Shown: in pieces, positions 15,657 through 25,178 of the stretch
How the letters are laid out: each line of letters starts with the position of its first letter
Position numbering within the stretch: position 1 is the stretch's first letter
Program-made: the position numbers and the translations under genes
The notes under the pieces: model-generated
Database searches by the model: none
What the model was told of the DNA's origin: nothing
The model's input: the letters and a program-made list of their open reading frames with translations, nothing else
NCBI GenBank assembly: GCA_002422395.1
Contig: DIUY01000029.1
Span: forward strand, 69,289 to 133,288
Direction: 5' to 3'
DNA length: 64,000 nucleotides
DNA from: Methylococcaceae bacterium UBA6146
GTDB taxonomy: Bacteria; Pseudomonadota; Gammaproteobacteria; Methylococcales; Methylomonadaceae

Positions 15657-18386
15657 TTAGATTAGCCAAGGCGCTTTTACATCAGCCGCTATGTCATATT
15701 TAGCGATGGCAACATCGACTTTAGATAAGTCAAATTGCCCCATGTCAGCCAAACTTTTTAATGCGGCAACGGTTATATGGTGACGGTCCACTTCAAAGAA
15801 CCGGCGCAGGTTTTCGCGGGTGTCGGAACGGCCAAAGCCATCCGTGCCCAATACCGTATAAGGCGCTGAAATATACGCACGGATTTGCTCGGCAAAAGCG
15901 CGGGTATAGTCAGTCGCGGCAATGACCGGCCCTACGGCATTAGCCAAACAGCTGGTGACATGCGGCTGTTTAGGAGATTCAGTAGGGTGTAGGCGGTTCC
16001 AACGCTCACAAGCCTGACCGTCTCTAGCCAATTCTGTAAAGCTCGGACAGCTCCATAAATCGGCCTCAACACCCCAATCATCACGGAGCAATTCGGCAGC
16101 CGCTTCAACTTCGCGGAAAATCGTTCCTGACCCTAATAACTGCACTCTAGGTGCTTCGCTTATCGCCAAGGATGGTGTGTATGCCGCTGACTTGTCGGGA
16201 ACAAGTGCAGCGTCAGCGCCCTGCCGGAAGCAATACATACCTTTAAGTATATCCAGCTCAATGCCTTTTGGCATGGCAGGGTGGGCATAATTTTCATTCA
16301 TCACGGTGATGTAATAAAAAATATCCTCCTGCTCAACGTACATGCGCCGTAAACCATCCTGAATGATCACGGCAAGCTCATAGGAATAGGTAGGGTCGTA
16401 AGACACACAGTTAGGCACTGTTGCCGCCATTAAATGGCTATGCCCATCTTCATGTTGCAACCCTTCGCCGTTAAGTGTCGTGCGACCCGCCGTACCTCCC
16501 ATCAAGAAACCGCGTGTGCGCTGGTCGGCGGCAGCCCAAATCAAATCACCGACCCGTTGGAAACCAAACATTGAGTAATATATAAAGAATGGGATCATCG
16601 GCACGTTATGCGTGGAATAGGAGGTGCCTGCGGCTATCCAATCGCACAAGCCACCGGCTTCGTTGATGCCTTCCTGCAACACCTGGCCGTGTTTGTCTTC
16701 TTTGTAAAACATCAGCTGATCGGCATCTTGCGGCGTATACAACTGTCCAACTTGTGACCAGATACCCAGTTGCCTGAACATGCCTTCCATACCGAAAGTA
16801 CGGGATTCGTCAGGCACTATCGGCACAATGCGTTTGCCGATATTTTTATCTTTGACGAGAATATTAAGCAACCTTACAAAAGCCATTGTCGTGGAAATTT
16901 CCCGGCCTTCGCCGCTAGCTTCCAGCAAAGCTTTAAAATCGCTTAAAACGGGGACATCCAGTGCGTATGATTTTGCGCGTCTGGCAGGTAAATGCCCGCC
17001 GAGCTCAGCACGACGTTTATGCATGTAGTCAAGTTCTTTAGAACCTTCAGGAAAGGTCAAATAAGGCAATTCATGCAACTCGTCATCGGTGACAGGCAAC
17101 TCATAGCGGTCACGGAAATGGCTTAGCGAGCTTGGGCTCATTTTTTTCTGTTGATGGGTGATATTCTGGGCTTGCCCCGAAGTCCCCATCCCATAACCCT
17201 TAATGGTTTTGGCGAGAATGACCGTAGGTTGCCCCTGATGGTTGATAGCCGCATGGAATGCGGCAAACACTTTGGCAGGATCATGTCCGCCACGGTTCAA
17301 TTCCCAAATATCACGGTCAGACCAGTCGGCAACCATCGCCTTTAATTCGGGGGTGTTGAAGAAATATTCGCGGACATACCCACCATCTTTAGCTTTGAAG
17401 GTCTGATAATCGCCATCGACACATTCCATCATACGGGCAGCCAGTACGCCGTTTTTGTCACGTGCCAGCAGTGCGTCCCAGCGTTGCCCCCAAACCAGCT
17501 TAATAACATTCCAGCCGGCACCACGAAATTCACTTTCCAGCTCTTGGATTATTTTGCCGTTACCCCGCACAGGGCCATCAAGACGTTGCAAATTGCAGTT
17601 AACGACAAAAATAAGGTTATCCAATTTTTCTCGCCCAGCCATGCCGATAGCACCCAATGATTCCGGCTCATCGGTCTCGCCATCACCTAAGAAACTCCAT
17701 ACTTTGCGGCCTGAAGTGTGTGCCAGCCCACGGTCTTGCAAATAGCGCATGAACCGCGCCTGATAAATCGCCATAATGGGGCCAAGACCCATAGAAACAG
17801 TCGGGAACTGCCAGAAATCTTGCATCAGCCAAGGATGGGGATACGATGACAGGCCGTTGCCATGCACTTCTTGACGGAAGTTATCCATTTGCTCGAAGGT
17901 AAATCGCCCCAGCAAAAAAGCCCGCGCATAATCGCCCGGAGTCAAATGTCCTTGGGTAAAAACCAAATCGCCGTCATGGCTATCAGAAGGTGCATGCCAA
18001 AAATGGTTATAGCCGACATCGTATAAAGTCGCTGCGGAAGCAAAACTGGCGATATGCCCGCCAACATTCGTGTGCTTATTGGCCCTTAACACCATCATCA
18101 TGGCATTCCAGCGCACGTACGAACGGATGCGTTGCTCTATTGTGGCATCCCCTGGAAACTGGGCTTGTCTGGCAACAGGAATGGTGTTGAGGTAGGCCGT
18201 GTTGGCGCTAAAGGGTATGTCAAATCCCGCGTGCCTTGTTTCTGCGACTAATTGCTCAATCAGAAAATGTGCCCGCTCACTGCCGTCTTGCTCCAATACG
18301 GCTTGCAGCGCTTCAATCCATTCCCTGGTTTCGGCCGGGTCAATGTCTTGCTGGCTGTTGCTTTCTGAAATTAAACTATTTTTCAT
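15657..18386 (-). CDS. aceE: Pyruvate dehydrogenase E1 component (homodimeric type)
   Basis: 909 residues, matching the homodimeric AceE family (~887 in E. coli). The thiamine diphosphate motif starts at GDGETDEPESLGAI (~229-242) and continues to the family's NCNLQRLDGPVRGN. AceE decarboxylates pyruvate and acetylates the lipoyl group of E2. AGGA lies nine bases before the ATG. First gene of the operon; 18387-18602 upstream should hold its promoter, but I see no convincing PdhR-type operator. Confidence 0.96.
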   Translation of the reverse strand: MKNSLISESNSQQDIDPAETREWIEALQAVLEQDGSERAHFLIEQLVAETRHAGFDIPFSANTAYLNTIPVARQAQFPGDATIEQRIRSYVRWNAMMMVLRANKHTNVGGHIASFASAATLYDVGYNHFWHAPSDSHDGDLVFTQGHLTPGDYARAFLLGRFTFEQMDNFRQEVHGNGLSSYPHPWLMQDFWQFPTVSMGLGPIMAIYQARFMRYLQDRGLAHTSGRKVWSFLGDGETDEPESLGAIGMAGREKLDNLIFVVNCNLQRLDGPVRGNGKIIQELESEFRGAGWNVIKLVWGQRWDALLARDKNGVLAARMMECVDGDYQTFKAKDGGYVREYFFNTPELKAMVADWSDRDIWELNRGGHDPAKVFAAFHAAINHQGQPTVILAKTIKGYGMGTSGQAQNITHQQKKMSPSSLSHFRDRYELPVTDDELHELPYLTFPEGSKELDYMHKRRAELGGHLPARRAKSYALDVPVLSDFKALLEASGEGREISTTMAFVRLLNILVKDKNIGKRIVPIVPDESRTFGMEGMFRQLGIWSQVGQLYTPQDADQLMFYKEDKHGQVLQEGINEAGGLCDWIAAGTSYSTHNVPMIPFFIYYSMFGFQRVGDLIWAAADQRTRGFLMGGTAGRTTLNGEGLQHEDGHSHLMAATVPNCVSYDPTYSYELAVIIQDGLRRMYVEQEDIFYYITVMNENYAHPAMPKGIELDILKGMYCFRQGADAALVPDKSAAYTPSLAISEAPRVQLLGSGTIFREVEAAAELLRDDWGVEADLWSCPSFTELARDGQACERWNRLHPTESPKQPHVTSCLANAVGPVIAATDYTRAFAEQIRAYISAPYTVLGTDGFGRSDTRENLRRFFEVDRHHITVAALKSLADMGQFDLSKVDVAIAKYDIAADVKAPWLI

Positions 18387-18602
18387 TGATTGGTCCTGTT
18401 GGAACGTTGTGCATGGCTTAAAAATTTAGCATGTATGCAATGATTTAGGTGTTGACTAAAAAGCCCACACTCATCATCGGCAAGCCAGCCACAGGCTGAC
18501 AATGCCGCATAGTATATACAAATGAAGGGCGGCAATGCACCCGTTTTAACACCTACCTGCCAATTCTGGCCAGTGCGGCTAAGCTATTGATGGAGGGCGT
18601 TA

Positions 18603-20957
18603 TTAGTCAGCAAACAGCGCACTAGATTTTTTACCGGAAGGGCCTTTACCTTCCCCTTCAATGCGTAACAGCGCCGTCATCTCATTAACCGGTAAAGGTT
18701 TACTGAAAAAATAACCTTGGATTATGTCACAGCCCCTGTGCGTCAAAAACATCAGCTGATGTTCTGTTTCAACGCCTTCGGCAACAATTTTTTGGCCTAA
18801 TGAATGCCCCATGTTGATAATGGCGCAGGCAATCCGGGCGTTTTTTGAATACAGCGCCGTCCCTTTTATAAAGGATTGGTCAATTTTCAACACATCTATA
18901 GGGAAATTTTTCAGGTAGGATAATGATGAGTAACCCGTGCCAAAATCATCAAGCACAATGGTAAGGCCCATTTTTTTTAGCCGGTGCAATTGCAGCTCAA
19001 TTTTCTTAATATCACCAATCAACATGGATTCTGTAATTTCAAGCTCCAGATGCTTGGCGTCAAGCCCTGTTGCGGCAAGCACATCTTCTACGCTTTTTAG
19101 GAAATTATTATCGGAAAACTGCCGTGCCGAAACATTGACAGAAATCTGTTGCAACGGATACCCCTCCTCCAACCAACGGGTCATTTGCACACAGGCCGTC
19201 TTTAAAATCCATGCACCAATTTCAACAATTAACCCCGTATCTTCAGCGATAGGGATAAATTGGTCGGGCGAAATCATCTTGGATTCGCCTATTGGCCCAT
19301 TACGCCAGCGGATCAACACCTCTGCCCCAGACAGCTTCCTGTCGATAGCATAATATTGGGGCTGGTAATAAAGCTGCAATTCATCTCTTTCCAGCGCCTT
19401 GCGTAACTTCATTTCAAGGTCAAGCCGGTCTTGTGATGCGGCCTTATAATCTTGCTTATAGAATTGGTAATTATTACGCCCTAACCTTTTGGCTTCATAC
19501 ATTGACACATCTGCATGCTTCATTAAATCTTCAGCCGCCAAGCCGTCTTCAGGGTACACGGAAATGCCGATGCTGGCGCCAATAAAAACCTCACTGCGCT
19601 GGATGTAAAAAGGCTCGCTTATTTTCTGAAGTATTTTTTCAGCCATCATTGAGGCCGTATAGACAGCCTCCTCATGGGAGGGCTCATTTAAAACCAATAA
19701 GGCAAACTCATCACCGCTCAAACGGGCGACAATATCGTGTTTTCTGACCACTGAAAGCAGCCTGACCGCCACTTCTTTTAAAAGTTCGTCACCGGCATCA
19801 TGGCCGAGCGAATCATTCACCGCTTTGAACCTATCAAGATCGACAAGAAAAACAACGCCATTTTTTTTACTCTTAGCGCCCGCTAAAAAACGGTTCAACC
19901 GACCAAAGAACATCACGCGGTTGACCAGTCCGGTCAGGTCATCATAATGCGCAACCTGCAAGATGCGTTTTTCTGTCTGTTTCTGGCGGCTAATATCAAC
20001 CAAACTGGCGAAGTACTTGGCCTGCCGCTGGTCTTTTTTCAATGCCGTAATATCCAACTGGATCGGAAAAAAATAGCCGTCCTTATGGCGGCATATCAGC
20101 TCGCCAGACCAAAAAGATTTATCCTCGGTTTTAAACAGCTCATTATGCACTGGATTAAACTCGCCTTCAAAAAGACAGGATAACGGTTTGTTTTTTATTT
20201 GTTCGAAATTGTAGCCAGTCACCTTTGAAAAGGCATTGTTAATATTAACAATATTAAAATTAGCATCTAAAAATAGCAGGCTGAAATGACAGACATCGCT
20301 CACATCCGGCATGCCCGACTCTTTTTCCACAAGAGCCGGTGGGCCATCTTCACCCACAGCGACAAAATATCCGGTGATAATCATTTCTAACGGTCTTTTT
20401 TGGGCATCAAAAACGGGCGTCCTTGTTATTACTAAAATTTGATTTTTTTTATCTCCGTGGGCTATTCTTTTCGTTTCTTTGTCCTGCTTTTTTAAATGCC
20501 AAACACTCTTGTCGGTTATAGCGCTTAACTCCAACGCAGCCGCATCACTTTGCGGATATTGGGCAAGCTCAAAATCAGTTTTACCTTTATAATCAATATG
20601 TTGCAAATTAAATATTTCCATATAGGCAGGACTCGCACGCAACCAACGCCCTTCGGCGTCTTTTAGGCATAAAAAATTGAGCATGTGTTCAAGCAAGGAC
20701 TTATCGCCCCCCCCAACAAAATCGACAGGCAATTCAGCGGGGGCGGCTACGGCTTCAGCCAACAGGGCCATGGCTTCCTTTTGCTTGATGGCTTCCTGCT
20801 GGCGATAAACAAAGAGCGCCAAAATAACTGCGGACAAGCCATTGAGCGCCAATAAAACGTCAACGGGAATGTAGGGTGTGAAAAAGCGGGCGGCAGTCAT
20901 ATAAAAAAAATTGATAGCTGCTAGAAAAACCAAAAAAATCGATATCATATATTTCAT
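18603..20957 (-). CDS. Membrane-bound PAS-PAS-GGDEF-EAL protein
   Basis: 784 residues from the ATG at 20957 (MKYMISIFLV); the frame extends to 21113 but the added 52 residues are basic, Cys-rich and come from an intergenic repeat. Two membrane helices (~3-22, 32-49) lead to a PAS-like domain (~88-205), a second PAS with PAC segment (~222-335), a GGDEF domain (~340-500) with the signature as SGDEF (414-418), and an EAL domain (~520-770) with EVL (546-548) and DDFGTGYSSLSYL. The PDE motifs look intact; the SGDEF form is active in some cyclases. It should make and/or degrade c-di-GMP in response to an unknown signal. Monocistronic. Confidence 0.9.
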   Translation of the reverse strand: MKYMISIFLVFLAAINFFYMTAARFFTPYIPVDVLLALNGLSAVILALFVYRQQEAIKQKEAMALLAEAVAAPAELPVDFVGGGDKSLLEHMLNFLCLKDAEGRWLRASPAYMEIFNLQHIDYKGKTDFELAQYPQSDAAALELSAITDKSVWHLKKQDKETKRIAHGDKKNQILVITRTPVFDAQKRPLEMIITGYFVAVGEDGPPALVEKESGMPDVSDVCHFSLLFLDANFNIVNINNAFSKVTGYNFEQIKNKPLSCLFEGEFNPVHNELFKTEDKSFWSGELICRHKDGYFFPIQLDITALKKDQRQAKYFASLVDISRQKQTEKRILQVAHYDDLTGLVNRVMFFGRLNRFLAGAKSKKNGVVFLVDLDRFKAVNDSLGHDAGDELLKEVAVRLLSVVRKHDIVARLSGDEFALLVLNEPSHEEAVYTASMMAEKILQKISEPFYIQRSEVFIGASIGISVYPEDGLAAEDLMKHADVSMYEAKRLGRNNYQFYKQDYKAASQDRLDLEMKLRKALERDELQLYYQPQYYAIDRKLSGAEVLIRWRNGPIGESKMISPDQFIPIAEDTGLIVEIGAWILKTACVQMTRWLEEGYPLQQISVNVSARQFSDNNFLKSVEDVLAATGLDAKHLELEITESMLIGDIKKIELQLHRLKKMGLTIVLDDFGTGYSSLSYLKNFPIDVLKIDQSFIKGTALYSKNARIACAIINMGHSLGQKIVAEGVETEHQLMFLTHRGCDIIQGYFFSKPLPVNEMTALLRIEGEGKGPSGKKSSALFAD

Positions 20958-21035
20958 AACGAGTAATCCATGCCAAATACAAACCAAATGCAGCGCCGGT
21001 TGTGCGGCAAACTTAGAATGTGTTCTGAAAGCGGC

Positions 21036-21128
21036 GCGTAGGGTTCGGGGCAAGGCGCACGAAGTGCAGAAACTGTGGTGTGCTGGCGCACATGAAGATT
21101 TGCGCCGCCGCACCCTATGCTACACGCC
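21036..21128. repeat. GTAGGGT/ACCCTA inverted-repeat element
   Basis: A ~93-bp intergenic segment bounded by GCGTAGGGTTCGG and its imperfect complement CCGCACCCTATGCTACACGC, with GC-rich internal stems (GGCGCAC...). It looks like a small palindromic element of the kind common in gammaproteobacterial genomes. Only one full copy is present in this window; CGTAGGGTACAGGGCAA at 11261-11277 shares its left end. Confidence 0.4.
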
Positions 21129-21217
21129 CTTAACCACACCTTCCAGCCGCCACTTAATGCAAGCAAATTATAAAGCCTATCCGAACATTAATAGACAACC
21201 TCTTATTATTAAACTGT

Positions 21218-24037
21218 TCACGCAAAAAACCGTTTTAGGTATGTGCCCGTATGTGATGCGCCCAATTCAGAAACCTGTTTCGGCGTCCCCTCGGCCACTA
21301 ACATGCCACCGCCCTCCCCGCCTTCAGGGCCCATGTCAATAAGCCAGTCGGCGGTTTTGATCACATCCAAATTGTGTTCTATGACAATTACCGTATTGCC
21401 ATGGTCACGCAAGGTGTGCAATACCGTCAGCAATTGTTTGATGTCATGGAAATGCAAACCGGTAGTCGGCTCGTCAAGAATATACAGCGTGTTGCCGGTA
21501 TCTCGTTTGGAAAGCTCTTTAGCAAGCTTGACCCGTTGTGCTTCGCCGCCTGACAACGTCGTCGCATTCTGCCCTAAGGTGATGTAACTTAAGCCAACTT
21601 CTATCAAAGTGTGTAATTTTTTTGCCAAGCTCGGCACGGCGCTAAAAAACTCCGCCGCGTCTTCAACAGTCATCGCCAGTATTTGGTCAATGGTTTTTCC
21701 TTTGTAGCGGATTTCCAACGTTTCGCGGTTATAACGCTTGCCGTTGCATTGTTCGCAATGCACAAAAATATCGGGCAAAAAGTGCATTTCCACTTTAATC
21801 ACCCCGTCTCCGGCGCAGGCTTCACAACGCCCGCCTTTGACGTTAAAGCTGAAACGGCCGGGCGTATAACCGCGTGACCGCGCTTCGGGGGTCGCGGCAA
21901 AAAGCTCGCGGATCGGGGTAAACAATCCGGTGTATGTCGCAGGATTGGAACGCGGGGTGCGCCCTATTGGGCTTTGGTCTATGTCCACCACCTTATCAAA
22001 ATGCGCCAACCCCTCGATGCTATCGCAAGGCGCCGGAACCAATGAAGCGCGATTGATTAGCCGTGCCGCATGGCAATATAACGTGTCGTTGACCAATGTG
22101 GATTTGCCGGAACCGGACACGCCGGTGACGCAAGTGAACAAACCCACCGGAAAGGCAATGTCAACATTCTTCAAATTATTGCCATGCGCGTTACGGATGA
22201 TGATTTGTCGGCTTTTATCAACCGGCCTTACCGATTCTGGGACTGCGATGCCAATTTTGCCCGACAAATATTGTCCGGTCAGCGAATCTTCATTGGCGAC
22301 AATATCAGCCAGTGTGCCTTGCGCGACAACCCGCCCGCCGTGTACGCCGGCCCCTGGCCCAATGTCAACGATATGGTCGGCGGCGCGTATCGCATCTTCG
22401 TCATGCTCGACAACAATCACCGTGTTGCCCAGATCACGCAACCGGAAGAGCGTGCTCAGCAAGCGTTGGTTATCGCGTTGGTGCAGGCCTATCGACGGCT
22501 CATCCAACACATACATGACCCCCACCAAACCCGCGCCGATTTGGCTGGCAAGGCGTATGCGCTGGGCTTCACCGCCCGACAGGGTGTCGGCGCTACGGTC
22601 TAACGTCAGGTAATCCAAGCCGACATTAACCAAAAACTCTAGCCGCTCCTGGATTTCCTTCACTATTTTTACCGCAATTTCGCCGCGCTTGCCGGTCAAG
22701 CTAAGCCCTGAAAAAAACGCCAACGTTTTGCGGATAGGCAAGCGGGTCAACTGATGGATCGGCACGTCAGCAACAAAGACATTCCTTGCCGCCGTGTTCA
22801 ACCGTGCCCCGTCACAAACAGCACAGACTTTTTGGGACAGGTATTTCGACAGTTCGTCACGCACCAGCGCAGAATCCGTCTCATGGTAACGCCTTTCCAT
22901 GTTGGCAATAATCCCCTCAAAAGGATGCCGCTGGGTTTTGGCCGCCCCCGCACCATTCGCGTATTTGAAGGCAATGGTTTCCTCACCACTACCATACAAT
23001 ACCACCGCCTGAATTGCTTTGGGCAGCTCTGAAAACGGCGCTTCCGGATCAAAGCCATAATGCGCCGCCAAAGAACAGATGATTTGGTAATAGTAGCCGT
23101 TGCGCCTGTCCCAACCGCGCACCGCGCCGCCCGCCAGACTGATGTCGGGGTTATGGATAATCAAGGCCGGATCAAAATGCTGCCGCACACCCAAACCATC
23201 ACAACTGCTGCACGCGCCTTTAGGGTTGTTGAACGAAAAGATGCGCGGCTCCAATTCAGGCAAACTATAACCGCAATGGGGGCACGCGTAATGTTCGGAA
23301 AACAATAGCTCGGCGCCATCTTCTTCAAGGCTTGCCGCAATGGCAATGCCGTCAGCAATACGCAATGCCGTCTCAAAGGATTCCGCTAAGCGCAAAGCAA
23401 TGTCATCACGGATTTTAAACCGGTCGACAACCACCTCAATAGTATGTTTCTTTTTGACATCCAGCGTCGGCGACTCGTCCAGATCATAAACAACCCCGTC
23501 TATGCGCGCCCTAATAAAACCCTGCGCCTTTAAATCATCAAGCAATTGCAAATATTCGCCCTTGCGCTGGTTAACAACGGGCGCAAGCAGCATCCAGCGC
23601 TGGTCTTGCGGCCGCTCAAGCACCTGGTCAACCATTTGGCTGACCGTTTGCGCCTCTAAAGAAACCTGATGCTCAGGGCATCGCGGCGAACCGGCACGGG
23701 CATACAACAAGCGCAGATAATCATAGATTTCGGTGATTGTGCCGACTGTCGAGCGGGGATTGTGCGAGGTGGACTTTTGCTCAATGGAAATGGCAGGCGA
23801 CAAGCCTTCGATATGGTCAACATCCGGTTTTTCCATCATCGACAAAAACTGCCGTGCGTAGGCAGAGAGCGATTCGACATAACGCCGCTGGCCTTCGGCA
23901 TAAATGGTGTCAAAGGCCAACGACGACTTACCGGAACCGGAAAGCCCGGTGATGATAATTAGCTTATCCCTGGGCAAATCAAGATCAATATTTTTTAGGT
24001 TATGCGTTCTGGCACCGCGTAGGCTAATCGTATCCAT
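21218..24037 (-). CDS. uvrA: UvrABC excision repair ATPase subunit A
   Basis: 939 residues from the ATG at 24037 (MDTISLRGARTHNLKN); a TTG one codon upstream is less likely. Two ABC ATPase modules: Walker A GLSGSGKSSLAF near 31 and GVSGSGKSTLVND near 635, each with an LSGGEAQR signature. Zinc fingers CPHCGYSLPELEPRIFSF...CSSCDGLG and CEACAGDG...CEQCNGKRYN are present. UvrA scans DNA for bulky damage and loads UvrB. No clear LexA box is seen in the 250 bp upstream. uvrB lies nearby on the same strand, with a DedA gene in between. Confidence 0.97.
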   Translation of the reverse strand: MDTISLRGARTHNLKNIDLDLPRDKLIIITGLSGSGKSSLAFDTIYAEGQRRYVESLSAYARQFLSMMEKPDVDHIEGLSPAISIEQKSTSHNPRSTVGTITEIYDYLRLLYARAGSPRCPEHQVSLEAQTVSQMVDQVLERPQDQRWMLLAPVVNQRKGEYLQLLDDLKAQGFIRARIDGVVYDLDESPTLDVKKKHTIEVVVDRFKIRDDIALRLAESFETALRIADGIAIAASLEEDGAELLFSEHYACPHCGYSLPELEPRIFSFNNPKGACSSCDGLGVRQHFDPALIIHNPDISLAGGAVRGWDRRNGYYYQIICSLAAHYGFDPEAPFSELPKAIQAVVLYGSGEETIAFKYANGAGAAKTQRHPFEGIIANMERRYHETDSALVRDELSKYLSQKVCAVCDGARLNTAARNVFVADVPIHQLTRLPIRKTLAFFSGLSLTGKRGEIAVKIVKEIQERLEFLVNVGLDYLTLDRSADTLSGGEAQRIRLASQIGAGLVGVMYVLDEPSIGLHQRDNQRLLSTLFRLRDLGNTVIVVEHDEDAIRAADHIVDIGPGAGVHGGRVVAQGTLADIVANEDSLTGQYLSGKIGIAVPESVRPVDKSRQIIIRNAHGNNLKNVDIAFPVGLFTCVTGVSGSGKSTLVNDTLYCHAARLINRASLVPAPCDSIEGLAHFDKVVDIDQSPIGRTPRSNPATYTGLFTPIRELFAATPEARSRGYTPGRFSFNVKGGRCEACAGDGVIKVEMHFLPDIFVHCEQCNGKRYNRETLEIRYKGKTIDQILAMTVEDAAEFFSAVPSLAKKLHTLIEVGLSYITLGQNATTLSGGEAQRVKLAKELSKRDTGNTLYILDEPTTGLHFHDIKQLLTVLHTLRDHGNTVIVIEHNLDVIKTADWLIDMGPEGGEGGGMLVAEGTPKQVSELGASHTGTYLKRFFA

Positions 24038-24287
24038 CAAAAAATCCGCTTAAGAAAACGGTCTCATAATACGTTTAAAAAGGGATGCCGTGCAAATGCG
24101 CGAGTGCGGCACACAAAGATTGTTATAATGCCGCGACTTAACGCACCGGAAAGACGGCAAGCAAACTTGACCTAAGTAATTCTGTAGATAAATTTAAAAC
24201 TCAAGGTAAAGTAATTAATCGCCGCCCCGACCTCCGGACGGGTCATGACGGCACACACACTAATAAATAAAATAAAGGGTTCAGACG

Positions 24288-24896
24288 ATGGAGGATTTAT
24301 TAAGTTTCGCACTTAATTTTAATGGTTTTACCGCCTATTTTTTAATATTTTCAATTTTGTTGGCATGTGGGCTGGGCTTGCCAATTCCTGAAGACATCAC
24401 TTTATTTGTCGCCGGCATGCTTGCCTATTACGGCATTGTTAATGTGTGGCTGGTCATTATTGTCTGTCTGGCCGGGGTCTTGATTGGCGACAGCAGCATT
24501 TTTTTCTTGGGGGCAAAATATGGCGGCGAGCTTGCCAAACATCCTTATTTAAGCCGGTTTTTACCACCGGAACGGATTGAGGCCGTTAAGGTAAAGCTGC
24601 ATAAAAACGGCGATAAACTCATATTTACAGCGCGTTTTATGCCGCTGCTACGGGCGCCCACTTATTTTGCCGCCGGCACCTTACATTTGCCTTTCCGGGA
24701 ATTTTTATATTACGACGGCCTAGCGGCCTTAATCAGCGTGCCGACAATAGTCGGGGCTGTCTATTATTTTGGCGACTTGGCGGATCAGGTGATCCAAACC
24801 ATTAAAGATGTCGAGCATGGGGTCATTTTAATCGTGCTTGCCGTCATTGCCATCATAGCGGCGGAATGGTATCTGACGCATCGCAAGCAGAGTTGA
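24288..24896 (+). CDS. DedA family membrane protein
   Basis: 202 residues with about five hydrophobic segments and the DedA hallmarks: an N-terminal GLGLPIPEDITLFVAG re-entrant motif with acidic residues, the central GDSSIFFLGAKYG, and FTARFMPLLRAPTYFAAG with its arginines. DedA proteins are inner-membrane proteins now linked to undecaprenyl-phosphate or phospholipid flipping and membrane potential; substrate cannot be told here. AAAGGG lies ~12 bases before the ATG. A TATAAT sequence at 24124-24129 may be the -10 element, though no good -35 box is visible. Monocistronic. Confidence 0.88.
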   Translation: MEDLLSFALNFNGFTAYFLIFSILLACGLGLPIPEDITLFVAGMLAYYGIVNVWLVIIVCLAGVLIGDSSIFFLGAKYGGELAKHPYLSRFLPPERIEAVKVKLHKNGDKLIFTARFMPLLRAPTYFAAGTLHLPFREFLYYDGLAALISVPTIVGAVYYFGDLADQVIQTIKDVEHGVILIVLAVIAIIAAEWYLTHRKQS

Positions 24897-24934
24897 GGCT
24901 TAAGCTCATCAATTTTCCTTAATTGGCCAAATTT

Positions 24935-24961
24935 GGAGTAAAAAACATGTTTTTTTACTCC
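24935..24961. repeat. 27-bp palindrome with ACATGT core (hairpin)
   Basis: A near-perfect inverted repeat opening GGAGTAAAAAACATG and closing TTTTACTCC, 38 bp after the DedA stop. It shares the GGAnT-A-run-ACATGT-T-run-AnTCC core of the MITE-like repeats but lacks their arms. It could serve as a transcription terminator for the DedA gene. Confidence 0.55.
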
Positions 24962-25062
24962 ACGGCCCTCAGCAGGCCGTCCTTCGTCCCTAAGGGTTTG
25001 GCTAAAAATAACTTCCCAAAAGAAGATTCCCAACCGGCCAAGTCTTAAACCGGAAAAGTATT

Positions 25063-25159
25063 GGTTAGTGTTAAATATTCAGATGCTTAAGTGACAGTGG
25101 AATCAAAAAAAACCTGTTTTTTTTGATTCCAAAATAGCATCACCCTTTTTACCACCACC
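25063..25159. repeat. MITE-like palindromic repeat, copy 2
   Basis: Runs from GGTTAGTGTTAAATATTCAG to TTTTTACCACCACC, with GATGCTTAAGTGACAGTGG and a central inverted repeat GGAATCAAAAAAAACCTG... It is in the same orientation as the 27442 copy. The flanks AAGTATT (25056-25062) and AAGTAAT (25160-25166) look like a target duplication with one mismatch. It lies between the DedA and uvrB genes, 20 bp past the uvrB stop. Confidence 0.8.
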
Positions 25160-25178
25160 AAGTAATATTGACCACATT

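Noticed and set aside
20958..21113. N-terminal extension of the GGDEF-EAL protein
   Set aside because: The added residues are basic and Cys-rich and come from a GC-rich repeat. The ATG at 20957 directly precedes the membrane helix.
24101..24129. Strong DedA promoter
   Set aside because: TATAAT is present but no -35 at 16-18 bp, so it is mentioned only in the gene entry.
23900..24200. LexA box at uvrA
   Set aside because: No CTG-N10-CAG palindrome could be found upstream of uvrA or uvrB.
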